This document shows, in pieces, positions 46,878 through 58,899 of a stretch of 64,000 nt of DNA. The position numbers were made by a program, and so were the translations under genes. Numbering within the stretch: the first letter of the stretch is position 1; each line of letters begins with the position of its first letter. Under the pieces are notes generated by a model. The model did not search any database. It saw only the letters and a program-made list of their open reading frames with translations, and was not told the DNA's origin. The stretch comes from Mimachlamys varia. Lineage: Eukaryota; Mollusca; Bivalvia; Pectinida; Pectinidae. The stretch is taken from the NCBI GenBank assembly GCA_947623455.1, contig OX392532.1:5167501-5231500 (forward strand). Reading direction: 5' to 3'.

Positions 46878-49016
46878 TTACTTTCCGCCTGACAACCTCC
46901 GACACGCCCACGTACAGTACTGTAGTCCCGGACAGTTACCTCTACTACACTGTACCGCACAGTACTGGTCGGCGTACGGGTAGACGGCTCGGTATCGAGG
47001 GGTAGCTTTACACTGCTGACTTCCGGTTCCGCTGGAAAACATATTACCAAAAATGCCCGGGAAAGCGTTAGCTGGTTTGTGGTCCTGTACGGATTGTTCT
47101 TGATGCTGTGCGGAGGACGGAAGTAGAAATTGAATCCCTGAAGTTTGAGATTGTCCCTGATGTTGTGCGGAGGACGGAAGTAGAAATTGAATACCTGACG
47201 TTTGAGCTTGTTCCTGAGGTATGACGTTGATTGGGTGATTGACAGACGAGGGAATGTGATTTGACGTATGAACCGGTACCTGTGGTTTGATCACGGCCGA
47301 CTGATGGACAGACGAATGAGTCTGTCCGGAGACACCGGCAGAACCTACACTTACGGGATGAGTGTTCTGTGGTGTATTGCTTGAGGGTTGCTGACTCGGT
47401 ATGAATTGTCCTTGATGCTGAACGGAGGACAGAGGTTGGAATTGAATTCCTGATGTAAAGGGTTGTCCATGAGGTAGAATGTTGACCGGACGGTTGACTG
47501 TCGCGGATGTCTGTTCTGGAGATGAATAGGACGGAGCCCCACTGGATCCTATACTGACGTCAGAACAGCCGTAAAACTGTTCTTGTTCTCCACAACCCAC
47601 ACAGCAATGGCTTCCGTCACAGCCGTACGAGTTTCCTGTTAAAATAAACTCACCTATTAAATTGATGCAAACAACACTATAGACGAAAGAGTTTTTGTGG
47701 TGTTTAAATATGTTTTACATTGCTCCTTTCATATTGATCTTTATAAACAAAATGTATATATTAAATCAAATGATAGATCGATAATTCAAAATAGTCCCTG
47801 AAAAAGGGTCATTTATATAGCATATCTATAGGTATTTAACAAGTTTTTGTTAATTCTGGCAAAACATGCAAAAATTGCTTGTTTATATGAAAGAGCCATT
47901 TCCAGTCAAACAAACGTCCGTATCGTGTCCGGGTTAGGGTTAGGGCTTGGGTTATCCCTATTGTGTGCTATAGGCATTTGAGAGTACAGACATACTATTG
48001 TTGTTCTGGTTTCATATATTGTGTAACTTAAAATTATCTCATGCTGCATGTTGCTACAAGGTCAACTTAATCAAGGATCTCTTATTATATACTGCTTATT
48101 CTTGAATATATCACGAACGTTCATGTGATCACAAACAGTTTGGTATATTAAATTGCTATGTTTTTTGCCAAACTTTGTTGTTTTCTGTTGTCTTTAAATC
48201 CAGCATAATTTGCCTTAATGGATACACAAAAACAGTCCATGCGATAGAAACAAAAACTTAGCATTAGAGAGATACAAATCATCAGCTTACCTGCGTTGTA
48301 TTTCCACTGAAGAAGACACTGAGAACACGTGACGCCGGCCGGAAGTTTCAGATGGATGGTATTAGTGGTGGGGTGACCGGCCTCGTACACTCGAGTACTG
48401 CCGTCAGTCTGTTGTAGGACATGTTGGTCCAGACACGCCTGGGACACACGGGTACTTGGGTTGTTGTGAGGACACAGTCGAAACTCGAAGTAACCCTTGT
48501 GGGACGCCGTTATCTGGACGTTGACTGTGATCGTCTGTCCCTCGCTGTAATGGCGGACAATAGTTCCGGTGGCATACATCCCGCCAGCCTCGTGTTCACG
48601 TGGTCCATCCCATGGATCTCCGCAAACACCACATTTGCCGCCATTGATTTTCCACTGACGCTGTAAAATGGAAATAAAAGATGTTTCTTGTACATATTTA
48701 GAATGACTGTGTGTTGATTATTTCCGTGCTAATAATCTTTTTATGTTTTTAAATTTGTTCATGTCACTATAGATGTTGCGTACATTATTTTCTTGTTTAT
48801 GGAACAAGGGGAAAATGATCCGTTCAAAAGTCAACTCACGTTAAACCCCCCACAGAAGAGTTGGTTGTCGTCGTAGTTCGGGGGAGAGTTGTAGCCAAAC
48901 CTCCACATACTGGCCCGACCCGGGGGCTCCAACAGTCGACCATGACCTCTGACCCCACATGTCCACACACTTAGCGTCAGGAGTATAGAAAGTGTTGCCA
49001 TGATGACAAAATTCAT
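46878..49016 (-). CDS. AA15-like lytic polysaccharide monooxygenase, gene C (3 coding exons, long linker)
   Basis: Exons are 49016-48840, 48660-48291 and 47635-46878, 434 aa. The first two exons are exactly as long as in A and B (177 and 370 nt). The signal peptide MNFVIMATLSILLTLSVWTCGVRG precedes HGRLLEPPGR with the copper His1; GPREHEAGGMYATG carries the likely second His. The linker is the longest (about 190 residues), Ser/Gln/Pro-rich, with an internal tandem duplication of QTSGIQFLLPSSAQHQ. The C-terminal six-Cys module CKATPRYRAV...QYCTWAC is unchanged. Predicted secreted copper oxidase acting on chitin-like polymers. A 5' untranslated exon is predicted from about 49340 to 49241 (CCAAAG|GTAGGT), with the acceptor before 49033. 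Confidence 0.92.
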
Positions 49017-49274
49017 GCTGATTCGTTAAGTATCTGAAATATAAAAAAGGCAAGATACATATTAAGAACGTAGTCGTTGGAACTGCTGAGAGACCATTTA
49101 AAGTAATTGGTCTACTTAATATATTATAGTTTCTCTTAATTGACCTTGAATTGTCAATGAAATACGGCGGTCAAATAAATATATGTTTTGTGTAAAGGCA
49201 ATACGACACAAACTAAGCCAGGCAATATGCGTTAACCTACCTTTGGTCAGTCAGTGATAAACCTGATGAGTGTT

Positions 49275-49565
49275 CCACAGAACTTGAGTATTGCTGTCCT
49301 CTGTGTCTTGTACTGTCGCCTTCTGTTGAGTTTGTTGGTATACAGAGAATCATGTGCTCCTGGTATTTATAGTAAATTATCGGAAGTGTAGAACACAAAC
49401 AATTGAGGTCATTACGGTACAATGTTTGTACAGGGACGATAACATTTCAATACGTTTCTGATAAAGGGCTATTTAGGAATGACGCCCCGGCCAGTCAATG
49501 GTGTCCGAGCTAATCCACGTTAATGCCGAGGTGACGTCGTACCCCCACACATGAACTTATCAATG
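49275..49565 (-). promoter_or_regulatory. Promoter region of LPMO gene C, conserved with gene B
   Basis: The minus strand matches 41026-41290 closely, including ACGTCACCTCGGCATTAACG, GTCATTCCTAAATA, the ACAAACATTGTACCGTAATG block and the TATA context. TATAAATA lies at 49371-49364 on the minus strand. Confidence 0.8.
49364..49371 (-). promoter_or_regulatory. TATA box of LPMO gene C
   Basis: TATAAATA on the minus strand at the same spacing from the untranslated exon as in gene B. Confidence 0.75.
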
Positions 49566-50395
49566 GACGTATGAAGGGGTAAAGTGACCTAAGGCATTAC
49601 TTCAAGACCTAGCTTGTCCATGTTTTCACTTCATAACACACATACGTACATGTATGCGGGACCTACGTCGTTGGTTATCAGCTAGATTGTAAATTAATTG
49701 ATTCCGTTGAAATGTAATTTTATCGAAAGTTGTGCCTAATGTTTTGTGCGTTAGTTGAAAAATGAAGTTTAGCTATATATGTAAATCGCCGTGAAAAAAT
49801 TCTTTTTGACATATAAAATCAGAGACTCAATAAAAGATCGGCTATTGTTTCTAACCTTGCTGTTGTGTCCACACAAAAAGATGTACTTATCTTATTTTGT
49901 ACTCCTCCATTAATGTTATACTCGTCTCTCAAGTAATTATTATTGTTTGCCATGTAATGTGTTTCTTCTTTAATTGTTGCATTATGTGTGACTGTTAATA
50001 CCAGATAGGTATGTTTGTTCCCTCCCCCCAATGTACACTTTATATTAAACTATCAATTTATCAACTTTGCAACAGTAGTTGCAAAAACGTGTAATCAGCT
50101 TATATATATGCTGTTGCTGCGTCACCTGCCTTCTAGTTACAATATATTTCTTTAAAGTTTATTCTTACATGACTTGTGTAGATGAAGGGGTTTTTTATTC
50201 GTATTTTTCGTTAACGGAAATATAAATTGTTTGAACAAAGGCTGTTAAAAGGTTTTTATTTTCTGATGGATTGATAAATCGACTCGTACAACTAGCAATG
50301 TATTACACACAAAAACACCCTGCTTATTAATAAGTCTATGTATAATTATCTAGGAAGCATATGTTTATTTAAATCTTTACTTAAATCATAACTAA
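49566..50395. other. Intergenic, no gene seen
   Basis: AT-rich sequence between the LPMO gene C promoter and a retroelement fragment. No repeat or coding signal was recognised. Confidence 0.4.
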
Positions 50396-50960
50396 CATGG
50401 TTAGCTTACTACTAAGCTATACGATGAACGTGATGATTTCATTTTCCGATCCTGAACTTTCCCTATCTTTATAGCAACATCCCCGACTTATGGTGTTTAC
50501 ATGTCGTAGTTGATTCGTTATTCTATAGATTGCTCTGAATATAGTGATTTTCGTGATAGATGTCGACTGCTGACACACAAACTTACTACACAGGGATTCG
50601 AGAGATGCAGGGTGATCAGAACTATGAACAAGTTTTGTAGTCACCATCTTGATCTCATTGTTTTGTATCGTTGTATAATATGAAGATGGACGTTATTAAA
50701 TGTGTCTCATTAGTGTGATTTCGTGTTGTGATTGAGAATAAGGAATCGGTTCTCACTCTGAGGACTTGATGTTTACTTGGATGTGACCAAAGATTTACAT
50801 GGCAAGTGTCGTCGATGAAGCAGAAGACGCTTACTCTTCGGGAACACCTAGGTTTCTCTTTTTCTTTCACAAGGATCTTCATTTGAATATTTCTTCCCTT
50901 TGCTCCTAGTTTAATCAATTTTGAGTTCAGTTTATGGTTTTGTTGATACTATGGTATTCT
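50396..50960 (+). pseudogene. Reverse transcriptase C-terminal fragment with long 3' tail
   Basis: Plus-strand remnants match the polymerase end as at 44591 (LSYTMNVMIS context, then TCGTAGTTGATTCGTTATTC and CGTGATAGATGTCGACTGCT). The best-preserved tail in the window follows (50640-50960): CTCATTAGTGTGATTTCG, GGTTCTCACTCTGAGGACTT, TTTACATGGCAAGTGTCGTC, CTTACTCTTCGGGAACACC, TTTAATCAATTTTGAGTTC. Frames are broken. Confidence 0.7.
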
Positions 50961-51899
50961 ATTTTTTCTGCAATATATCAATTACACAATATCAAATTCT
51001 TTGATGTCTTATCAATAAAAATGTACCAGAAGAAAGAGCATAATAGTGTTTTTGTTATTTCAGAGAATACGTTAATGATCGGTACATACACTTAATTGGG
51101 CAAGTGCAGCCGAAACACACGCCTTGGCTCAACATAATACATAACTAGCTCGATAAACCAGGGAAACTATAGATTATAGAGTATTTCATTTATTTACGCA
51201 ATTCGCCAATTTAGAGTTTTAACTGTATAGAAATATCTCATTGATCAAAAACTAAAAGGAAGTTAAGAAATATATTTTTTAGAAAACAAAATTGAAAAGC
51301 ACTTTAGAAAGCGCTTAACAATTTAACCGAGGAATGAAACAAAGACAGATCCTGTTTTAATCCCCAACACGGAACGGAATAAATGAGTCGGTTGTGAAGG
51401 TATCAGAGTAGGAAGGTGCGTAAAGGCTGTTTGTGTTAGTAAACAGATCAGAGATATGATCTGTCAGAGTGAAGACGTGTGACACCGCGTATATGTAAAT
51501 ACTGAGTAGAAATGATTAAGTCAGTATAGGGATATACATTCCCGAGTATCCCAAACACAGGTTTGACAGCCAATTAATGATTGAAACCCACGCTGTATTT
51601 TTGTTTTTGTCGACACACACGAGAATAGCACTTTTATAATTAAGAATAAGACACGATCGAGCCAAATAATGAATTTAGTTGCATCATAATCTGTTTCATC
51701 CTTCTGGGACTCGTCAGTGATGCTAAGCATCCCCTGTGACACAAGGGTCTAACAAGGGAAGTCTAGAAGGTGACAAAGGAGAAAAAACTGGCCGGAAGAA
51801 ATGTCCGAATCCATGTGGAAGTGTACTAACCCTATGTTTCAATAATTCTGATTACTTTTCAGATTTATTTCAAGATATTCAAGAGAAAAAAATCGTTGT
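50961..51899. other. Intergenic, no gene seen
   Basis: AT-rich DNA with short frames lacking domains. No repeat recognised. Confidence 0.4.
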
Positions 51900-52460
51900 C
51901 TATGTCATGTTTTTCGTATAGCTTAGTCGTAAGCTGTCCATGTTGGTCGTAGTTTAAGTAGAGATCGAAGTAAGCAGCTGATGTAGAAGAGTCTGTTCTG
52001 TCCTTTATTTCAAGTTCAAAAGGGTATATACGATCGACGTGGTCAGCAAACTTCTTGCTGTTTATAGACAACACATCGTCGATATATCCGAAAGTGAAAT
52101 TTAAAGATTTGGCAAGGTTTTTGTTACCTGTCCTGATTAGCTCCTCCACAAATTCAGCCTCGTATGAAAACAAAAACAAGTCAGCTAAGAGTGGGGCACA
52201 GTTTGTTCCCATGGGAATGCCAACAGTCTGCTGGAAAATCTTTCCTCCGAACCCAACAAAAAATGTTGTCGACCAGGAATTCAACCGTCCTTACTATATC
52301 TTCTTCAGTATATTTTCTCTTAGCTTTTGTCGTGTTTTTTTTACAAAGTATGCTCCAAGAAAGCCCATTACCATGTATTTGTATCGTCGTCCGCCTTTCT
52401 TAGAAAAGAAAGCTCTCATAACAAGAGATCGAAGACATTCCTTCTATTTTGTATGAGGTA
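51900..52460 (-). pseudogene. Best-preserved reverse transcriptase fragment (GIPMGTNCAP and YIDD motifs)
   Basis: A 139-codon minus-strand frame (52284-51865) contains KIFQQTVGIPMGTNCAPLLA, DLFLFSYEAEFVEELI, the catalytic YIDD box in FTFGYIDDVLSINS, ELEIKDRTDSSTSAAYFDLY and YDQHGQLTTKLYEKHD. These are the palm motifs of a retroelement polymerase. Upstream sequence to about 52460 continues the match in other frames. Both ends are truncated and no endonuclease is present. Penelope-like affiliation is likely but unproven. Confidence 0.82.
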
Positions 52461-52839
52461 TAGTAGTTTACAGGGTGGAAAAATCAAATGTTTTGACCTA
52501 ACACAGGTATCAAGGTTAACATAAGTTGGCATGTGATAACTAGTCAGCGTGTCTACATATCCTTGTTCCCCCGACATGTTGTTTATGATATAGTACACGA
52601 AGGGAGACAAGTGTTAGTATATTAGTTAACCTCCATTTATTAACTGTTAGTGCATGTCTTTAATGTATTAGTATGATGTCGATTAAGAATTGTTGTGTGA
52701 TTCCAAAAAGTTTGCTTTCATTTACAAGTTTGATGTTTCAATAATATTAGGTAACTAGATGAGTCCAAAATCAAAGTCATGAAATATACTGAACTCATGT
52801 TAATGTTGAATTAAGGAAATTATATTTAGCACATCTTCA

Positions 52840-53200
52840 GCACCTCACGATGACGTGTGTAGATGATTATTATAACTGTTATATTTTTTTCATATTTTGG
52901 AACATGCTCATTAGTATGCATCCTTATGATTGAGAATGTTGCCTCAATTCTCACTTTGAGGACATTATATGTTTCTTGGATGTGTTCTTGATGCACATGG
53001 CTTGTGTCGTTGATGAAACAGAAGACTCTTACTCTTCTGGAATACCTGGTCTTATTCTCTTGTACATTTTTCATTAATCGCCTTGTAAATCGTTCCTTTA
53101 TTCACATATTGCCTCAAGTGCAATTGACTGCGTGTTTGGACTATGGTTATATTGACTGTTTGGTATTCTCTGTTTTTTCTACATCTTTATATTATGCTCA
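52840..53200 (+). mobile_element. Retroelement 3' tail fragment
   Basis: Carries CATGCTCATTAGTATGCA, TTCTCACTTTGAGGACATTA, GCACATGGCTTGTGTCGTTG, CTTACTCTTCTGGAATACCTG and TGTTTGGTATTCTCTGTTTTTTC, in the family order. Confidence 0.65.
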
Positions 53201-53750
53201 TATTATTACTAAAGGTTTGATATTTGAAAAAGAATTAAAAAACTTTAATGGCACAAAAGTAAATAATGAAAAGATCAATGCTACAATTAGAACATGTGAT
53301 ATTACAGTTATTAACCATTGACCTAACATTTTCATTGTCTTAGTCCTCAAATTAAACCAACTCCGATAATGTTTAGCCTATTATTCCCACTGTTAGTTTC
53401 TGCGAACAAGTCTTATATAAAAGTGTAATGAATAATACCGAATCATTTAATTAATATTAAATAATATAACCGATCTTTGATGATTTTATCTTCACATTCT
53501 GTTAAACAAAACTGCCGGGATAGACGAGGATATGTTACACTAAATGATTCCGAAAACATTTATATCGAACTGTTGTACTTTTACCGCACGAGGATCAAAT
53601 GAAGATCAAATTTTCCTTCTGACATACATTTGTACATCATTAGGATCCCAGTTTGTGAGGGTAACTTTTCAAGCAGAATACACTGTTTTATTTCACGTAA
53701 GATATTCCTTCTGACATACATCACCAGGAACCTAGTTTAAGTCATCGTCG
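53201..53750. other. Intergenic, no gene seen
   Basis: AT-rich. A short sequence (TTTCAAGCAGAATACAC, TTTATTTCACGTAAGATATTC) recurs on the far side of the next element near 54290-54350, suggesting the element sits between two copies of a local repeat. Confidence 0.4.
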
Positions 53751-54270
53751 GATACCCACGGTTGATCTCGCTTCGCTAACTCACTCATCACCCGTGGGCA
53801 AACTCGCCGAGAAATCCTGGTAAAATATGGTAATTCGTATATTAGAACGGACCAATAAAAAAATCCAATATGTCATTCGGAACTCTCCAGTTTGAAGACC
53901 CGTTTCGTGGTAAACCATACACAACAATGGCTGCGCTCAAGAGAAAGCGTGTAAACGGCGAGTAGACGACGTGTTCACAACGATGGCGGCGCCAATTAAG
54001 TCTTGTGAATTTTGTTTAACAATCATACGAGACAAGTCTTACGGGTCGTTGACTTCAAAAACAAGTCAAGACCAATACAGTGCTACTTATCTAAGTTATG
54101 CTTCCGTATAGATTATATAACGCTAATTCTGATTGGTTTAAAATCCCTTCGCGAAACTGCACTGGAACCAATCAAATGTTTTGTACATATTAATTACTTA
54201 CGAGGATTTCTCGGCGAGTTTGCCCACGGGTGATGAGTGAGTTAGCGAAGCGAGATCAACCGTGGGTATC
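53751..54270. mobile_element. 520-bp element with 68-bp terminal inverted repeats
   Basis: 53751-53818 (GATACCCACGGTTGATCTCG onward) is the reverse complement of 54203-54270 with almost no mismatch. The interior is unique and non-coding. No clear target-site duplication was found. Confidence 0.75.
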
Positions 54271-55349
54271 TGACGTTGAGTTTGAGTTGGTAGCCTTTCA
54301 AACAGAATACACCAATGGTATTTTGTATTTATTTCACATAAGATATGCTATATAAAATTGACCTGCAGTCAATCAGTATCTGTAGATAATTGACTCATCT
54401 TCCTCACCCCGGGTTTACGCTCGTTTCCTGCATTCCTGGAATTCGTCATATCGTTGTCGAGGGTACGCAGTAAACTAACCTATGTTCAAAAAAGAGCCTA
54501 TCACATCTTAAAAACCGTCCTGGAAAGGTTATCGAAGCTCGACATCTCGCTTTAATTCCGGCATGTGTTACCACTGCCTTTCCGCATGCATTTTTATCAA
54601 GACGATTTAAGATCCGGTTGTCTGTTTGTATTTGTAGAAAGATGCGGTTCGGCCGTTATATACTTCAGGGAGTACAGGTTCGATTAAAAGCTTAACCACA
54701 GGAATGTTCTGGATGAAGTTGACTATGCATAGGTCAGTAGACTTTCGGTATCATCAGAAGGGTCTTTTGATCGAAGAACCAACAAGTCAACCCATCAACC
54801 TATATTTTATGTATAACAACTTTCCAACTAGCGTTCTAAATGGTCAATAATAAGTACAGGGTGTTATCAGCCGATTAGAGATAATGATAACGCGTCGGTG
54901 AAGTAGAGAATCGGTAGTTCCTCTCCTACTGTATCCGTTACTGTTTGTACAACATCAATACTGTAATTAAATAGACATGAATAAAAGAAAACCCACATCC
55001 CTCGTACAACCACCAGTATACAACGAGATGGCATCCCTGCTGCCGTAACTGTTCCCCGTCACGACGATCTCGGCACTCCAGAACGTCGATAGCTCGATAA
55101 GGTTTAAATTCCTATATAACTAAACCGATCAAACCAACACACATAATGTGTTTAAACAACATCAATGTGCCATTAATGTAACATGCATAGCTTTGTAAAT
55201 CATTTGAATGTCTTAAACAACCGTTGACGTAAAAGCAATATGATAATGAAATGCGTTGGTTTTTATTTCAGCTTAAGTAACAGAAATATGAACCTCTGTA
55301 TGGATGCTTCATGGACCTAAACAGGATGGATGTGTATCAAATATTTATT
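54271..55349. other. Intergenic, no gene seen
   Basis: No recognisable exon, repeat or RNA gene. Confidence 0.35.
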
Positions 55350-55760
55350 AGATTATTCAAAATTAAAAAAAAAAACAAAATAACATACAAAAAACAAAGG
55401 AAATGCGTTCCGAAAAGGTAAGTGTCTTCTGTTAATGGGCGATATCCGTTTTGTAAATCTTTGTCAAATCCAAGTAAATAGTTCGGCTGTTATATTTCGT
55501 TCAATCATAACTAAAGCGCATACTGATGAACATAAACACAAACTCAAGTCTATATCTATTTACCTCGTTGTTCGAACAACACTCAGCGATCAACATGACA
55601 AAAAAAAAACAGAATAGTTTTTAACCTGTCAAGACGGCGGCTACATCAATTTCCTATTGTCTTTGCCAACATGCAACTCTCGAATCCCTTTACTGATGGT
55701 TTGATTGTCAGCAGCCGAAATATATGACAAAATCTCAGTATGTAAATCTAGTGATGTTTT
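55350..55760 (-). mobile_element. Retroelement tail and polymerase-end fragment
   Basis: Minus-orientation tail motifs (AAACAAAGGAAATGCGTTCC, AGGTAAGTGTCTTCTGTTAA) are followed by CATGCAACTCTCGAATCCCTTT, which matches the polymerase end at 29645-29670. Confidence 0.5.
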
Positions 55761-56134
55761 TTGTGTAAGCATACTCGTCACAATGAAGAGAAAAAAGGCA
55801 CAGTGGTATTTCATGTTTTATTTCACGCAAAAGAATTCAATGGATTTAAAATGAAAAACACATAGTGTTTAAAATATATTGCAACGATTAAAACGAAACA
55901 TTTGCTGTTTTATTTACATATATACATATTTTTTATCATTATGTTACCTTCCATAGGGATTTAACATTGTTTTTTCCCGTATTGGGCTGCTACAAAATGT
56001 CATCCAAAAGTAACGTCCTTTACACTCCATATATCTGTTACTTTGAAGAAAAGTTTCGAGTTACATGACTTACTTTTTATTTTATACAAAGAAAAATACG
56101 AAATTTTATGGATACCATTCTAATATTATACAAA

Positions 56135-56259
56135 TATATCATGGGTGTCTGTGCAATAGTCCAGAATATTTGACACGATGTACTGGTAATCGACCGATGT
56201 TCTATTACCAGTACCGAGGGTCAACTATTCTGGACTATTGCACAGATACCCATGATATA
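56135..56259. other. 125-nt hairpin (possible small-RNA precursor or foldback)
   Basis: 56135-56168 and 56226-56259 pair with one mismatch in 34. The adjoining 56169-56190 and 56204-56225 pair at about 17 of 22. A 13-nt loop remains. The overall shape resembles an animal pre-microRNA, but no homology is recognised. Confidence 0.65.
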
Positions 56260-56542
56260 CTTGTTTTATTACATAATCACTAATACACACTTTGAATCAT
56301 TAATATTGTTTATTTCATTTAAATGTTTTTGAATAATAATAGATCTTTTTTTTGCTGGAGCCTCCATAGCCAATCGCCATAGTTAATCTCATTTGAGTAG
56401 TGGCATGGTACATACTATACACATTTTCGTAGTACACGATTTGAAATTATACAGAACTCGTTTATTTTTACTTCTAAATTCATAAATTAAAGGGGTTTTA
56501 CGCACCTGACCCTTCTGCTTCTATATTAGTTAAGAAATTTTG

Positions 56543-56700
56543 GATTTCTACCTTTTGGCCCCTAGCATCACTGAAGAGACCTAGGAGGACGAAACAGCTG
56601 TATGATGCATTTCAATTCATTTTTTTGGCATACTGTATATATTACTAAATTTCAGAGGTGCATCATATGTGTGTGTTACGTCCTCTTTATAATGTATCGC
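56543..56700 (+). repeat. Dispersed repeat, copy 2 of 2
   Basis: Matches 45270-45420: TACCTTTTGGCCCCTAGCAT, GAGGACGAAACAGCTGTA, CATATGTGTGTGTTACGTCC. Confidence 0.65.
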
Positions 56701-58046
56701 GTGAACTCTGGTATGTAAAAAAAACCAAAAGTTCAACATTCCATTATCTGAGTAATGACCACAACAATATTAATATGTATTCATTGGTGACTCCAAATCT
56801 CAACTTTCCTGTAGAAGTCACCATGCCTGTTGTCTGGCAGCATTGGCATCTGACTGACTTTGACGCTTGAAATGGTAGGAAACGTCACGAGGTGTTCAAT
56901 AGTTCGCACGTGACCGTGCAATATTCATTTTAGCCGTGCAATAGTTCATTTCACTAGCAAATGGTTCAAAATATAACTTATGCGTATAGTTAAGGAAAAT
57001 CGCATTATGTAATAATTACAAATAATGAACGCGTACCACAACAAAATCGGCACTGATATGGCATTACCAATCAGTACAAGTAAAAATATGAAATATGTTC
57101 AACGGAAATGAAGGTGATATCTTAACACAGCATAATTTCTACATATACATTCACATAGTAAATATAAGCATTAGTTTTAACCGCATCTGGGTAAATAACT
57201 AAACACTCTTATATAACTAGGGATGTAGGATAGAGAACTTTCACAAAGGGTTTTCACAAATTAAAAACGTAATAGGCTGGATTCATTATCTGACATCCTT
57301 AATGTATTTTGCTCTCATTTCAACTTTAAGAATAGCTTATAAAAACACGAAAATGCGTTTTGACTGGCTTCCAGCTTGAAAATACCAACTTTTCCCTTAG
57401 GCGTTTTTGACGAAAACGAATCAGTCAGCGAGGTTAAGCATATTCCATATTTTCGCAACAAAAAAAAAAACAAAAAAAAAAAAACAACCCAGCTTTATAA
57501 CGTGTACGCTAGACTAATCGTAAAATGGTTCTAATTTCATCACATCGCTTTGTCGCATTGCGGCATGGGAATTTGTGACGTCACGTCATTGTTCAGCCAT
57601 TGTTGCTTCATGTCACATGAAAAAGTGTAAGGGGAAGCTCCTACACTTCTTCCGTACCCTGGAATGCTCTACCCTTCCCACAAGGATAAGGGAACAAAGT
57701 AGTGTGATAAACAGGGGTCAATATCATTTATCTTCTCATTCAGTATAATTAAGTCTGACAAAATTCATCACTGACTGGACAATCCAAACAAAATTCCAAT
57801 CTATTACTAATAATAGATAAGAAAGCATTTAGGGGCATGTAAATGGAATAATTACGACGGGCTTTGTAAAAATAAACAGTTAAACAAATTCACGAGAAAA
57901 AAACATCTTGAAACATATTCATAAACAGCTACTGAGGTTATAATAAACACAAATCAATTGAGTAGGAGGAGTGCACGAACGTGTAATTGTTATATAAATA
58001 AACGTGTGGAAATCCCCTTAGAACCAGCAGGATCATTGTCAAACCT
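56701..58046. other. Intergenic, no gene seen
   Basis: AT-rich with an A-rich tract near 57460-57486. A 70-codon frame at 56658-56870 has no recognisable domain. Confidence 0.35.
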
Positions 58047-58310
58047 GGGCTCGTATTCATGAAACCGCTCTCATACTCAAGCATGGATTCTGTGCTCAAG
58101 CCAGCTTTATTTACACTCGCCTGAATCATGTCGAAGAGTCAAACAATCATTGTAAATGTTGGAAACAGCTTTCATTTTCATGTCTCTTCAACGTTTTACC
58201 AAAACGTTGACAAATTAGATTGTTTAAATAATTTATAGCCATAACAAGAAATATGGCTCGAGCACAGAATCCATGCTTAAGCATGAGAAAGGTTTCATGA
58301 ATACGAGCCC
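58047..58310. mobile_element. Uninterrupted 264-bp inverted-repeat MITE
   Basis: The termini GGGCTCGTATTCATGAAACC and GGTTTCATGAATACGAGCCC are perfect inverted repeats over 20 bp. Subterminal inverted similarity (AAGCATGGATTCTGTGCTC / GAGCACAGAATCCATGCTTAA) extends the arms to about 50 bp. It serves as the empty reference for the interrupted copy at 18564-19544. Confidence 0.85.
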
Positions 58311-58899
58311 TGCACTCTGGAGTTGCTGCTCTTCTTTTATTTATTGTTAAGTTAGAATTAAGTTAAAGCCTAGTTAAAATAATTAATGCCATGTTTGCAT
58401 AATCAATCAAAAAAGGGGGAAACAAAAACTCTTGCCTTATAGAAATAAATAATCACGCTGATTTTAAACAACTTATTGATGTATCTCAAGTCGAAGAATT
58501 GTAAGGTGACGTCACACACAACAACCAATAAGGAGAAGGGAACAAGCGCTGACCCAATGAGAACTAAATATATGTACACATAACGAAATCATTTCCCTCT
58601 GTAACTTGTACAAACTTTGTTTAATGAAATCACACAAAATGATCTGATTTGGTTAATTTTAACGGTATGAGTCGCTTTTGATAACTTACAAAATCAGAAT
58701 CACATGCATATCTGTGTATGACCCAAACCTATCTGACGTCGTTGAGCTAACTGTATAAAATGTGATATCATAATCGAGGATCCTATGTTTTCAGGTTCCT
58801 GGAAGTAATATATTGCGGTAGGACTCTCCACAAAACTTAGACCCTTCGTTGCCTTGGAGGAATGACGTTTGATCCACGCGATCATCTTGTTTACTGGAG
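58311..58899 (-). other. Downstream flank of the olfactomedin gene
   Basis: Presumed 3' untranslated or intergenic sequence. A minus-strand AATAAA lies at 58336-58341, about 560 bases after the stop, as a weak poly(A) candidate. No other gene is seen. Confidence 0.35.

Noticed and set aside
47925..47950. Interstitial telomere repeat (GGTTAGGGTTAGGG)
   Set aside because: Barely two TTAGGG units, within chance expectation.
48421..48666. Plus-strand frames opposite LPMO exon 2 (also near 33731 and 42158)
   Set aside because: Antisense shadows of the conserved exon, with no start context or domain.
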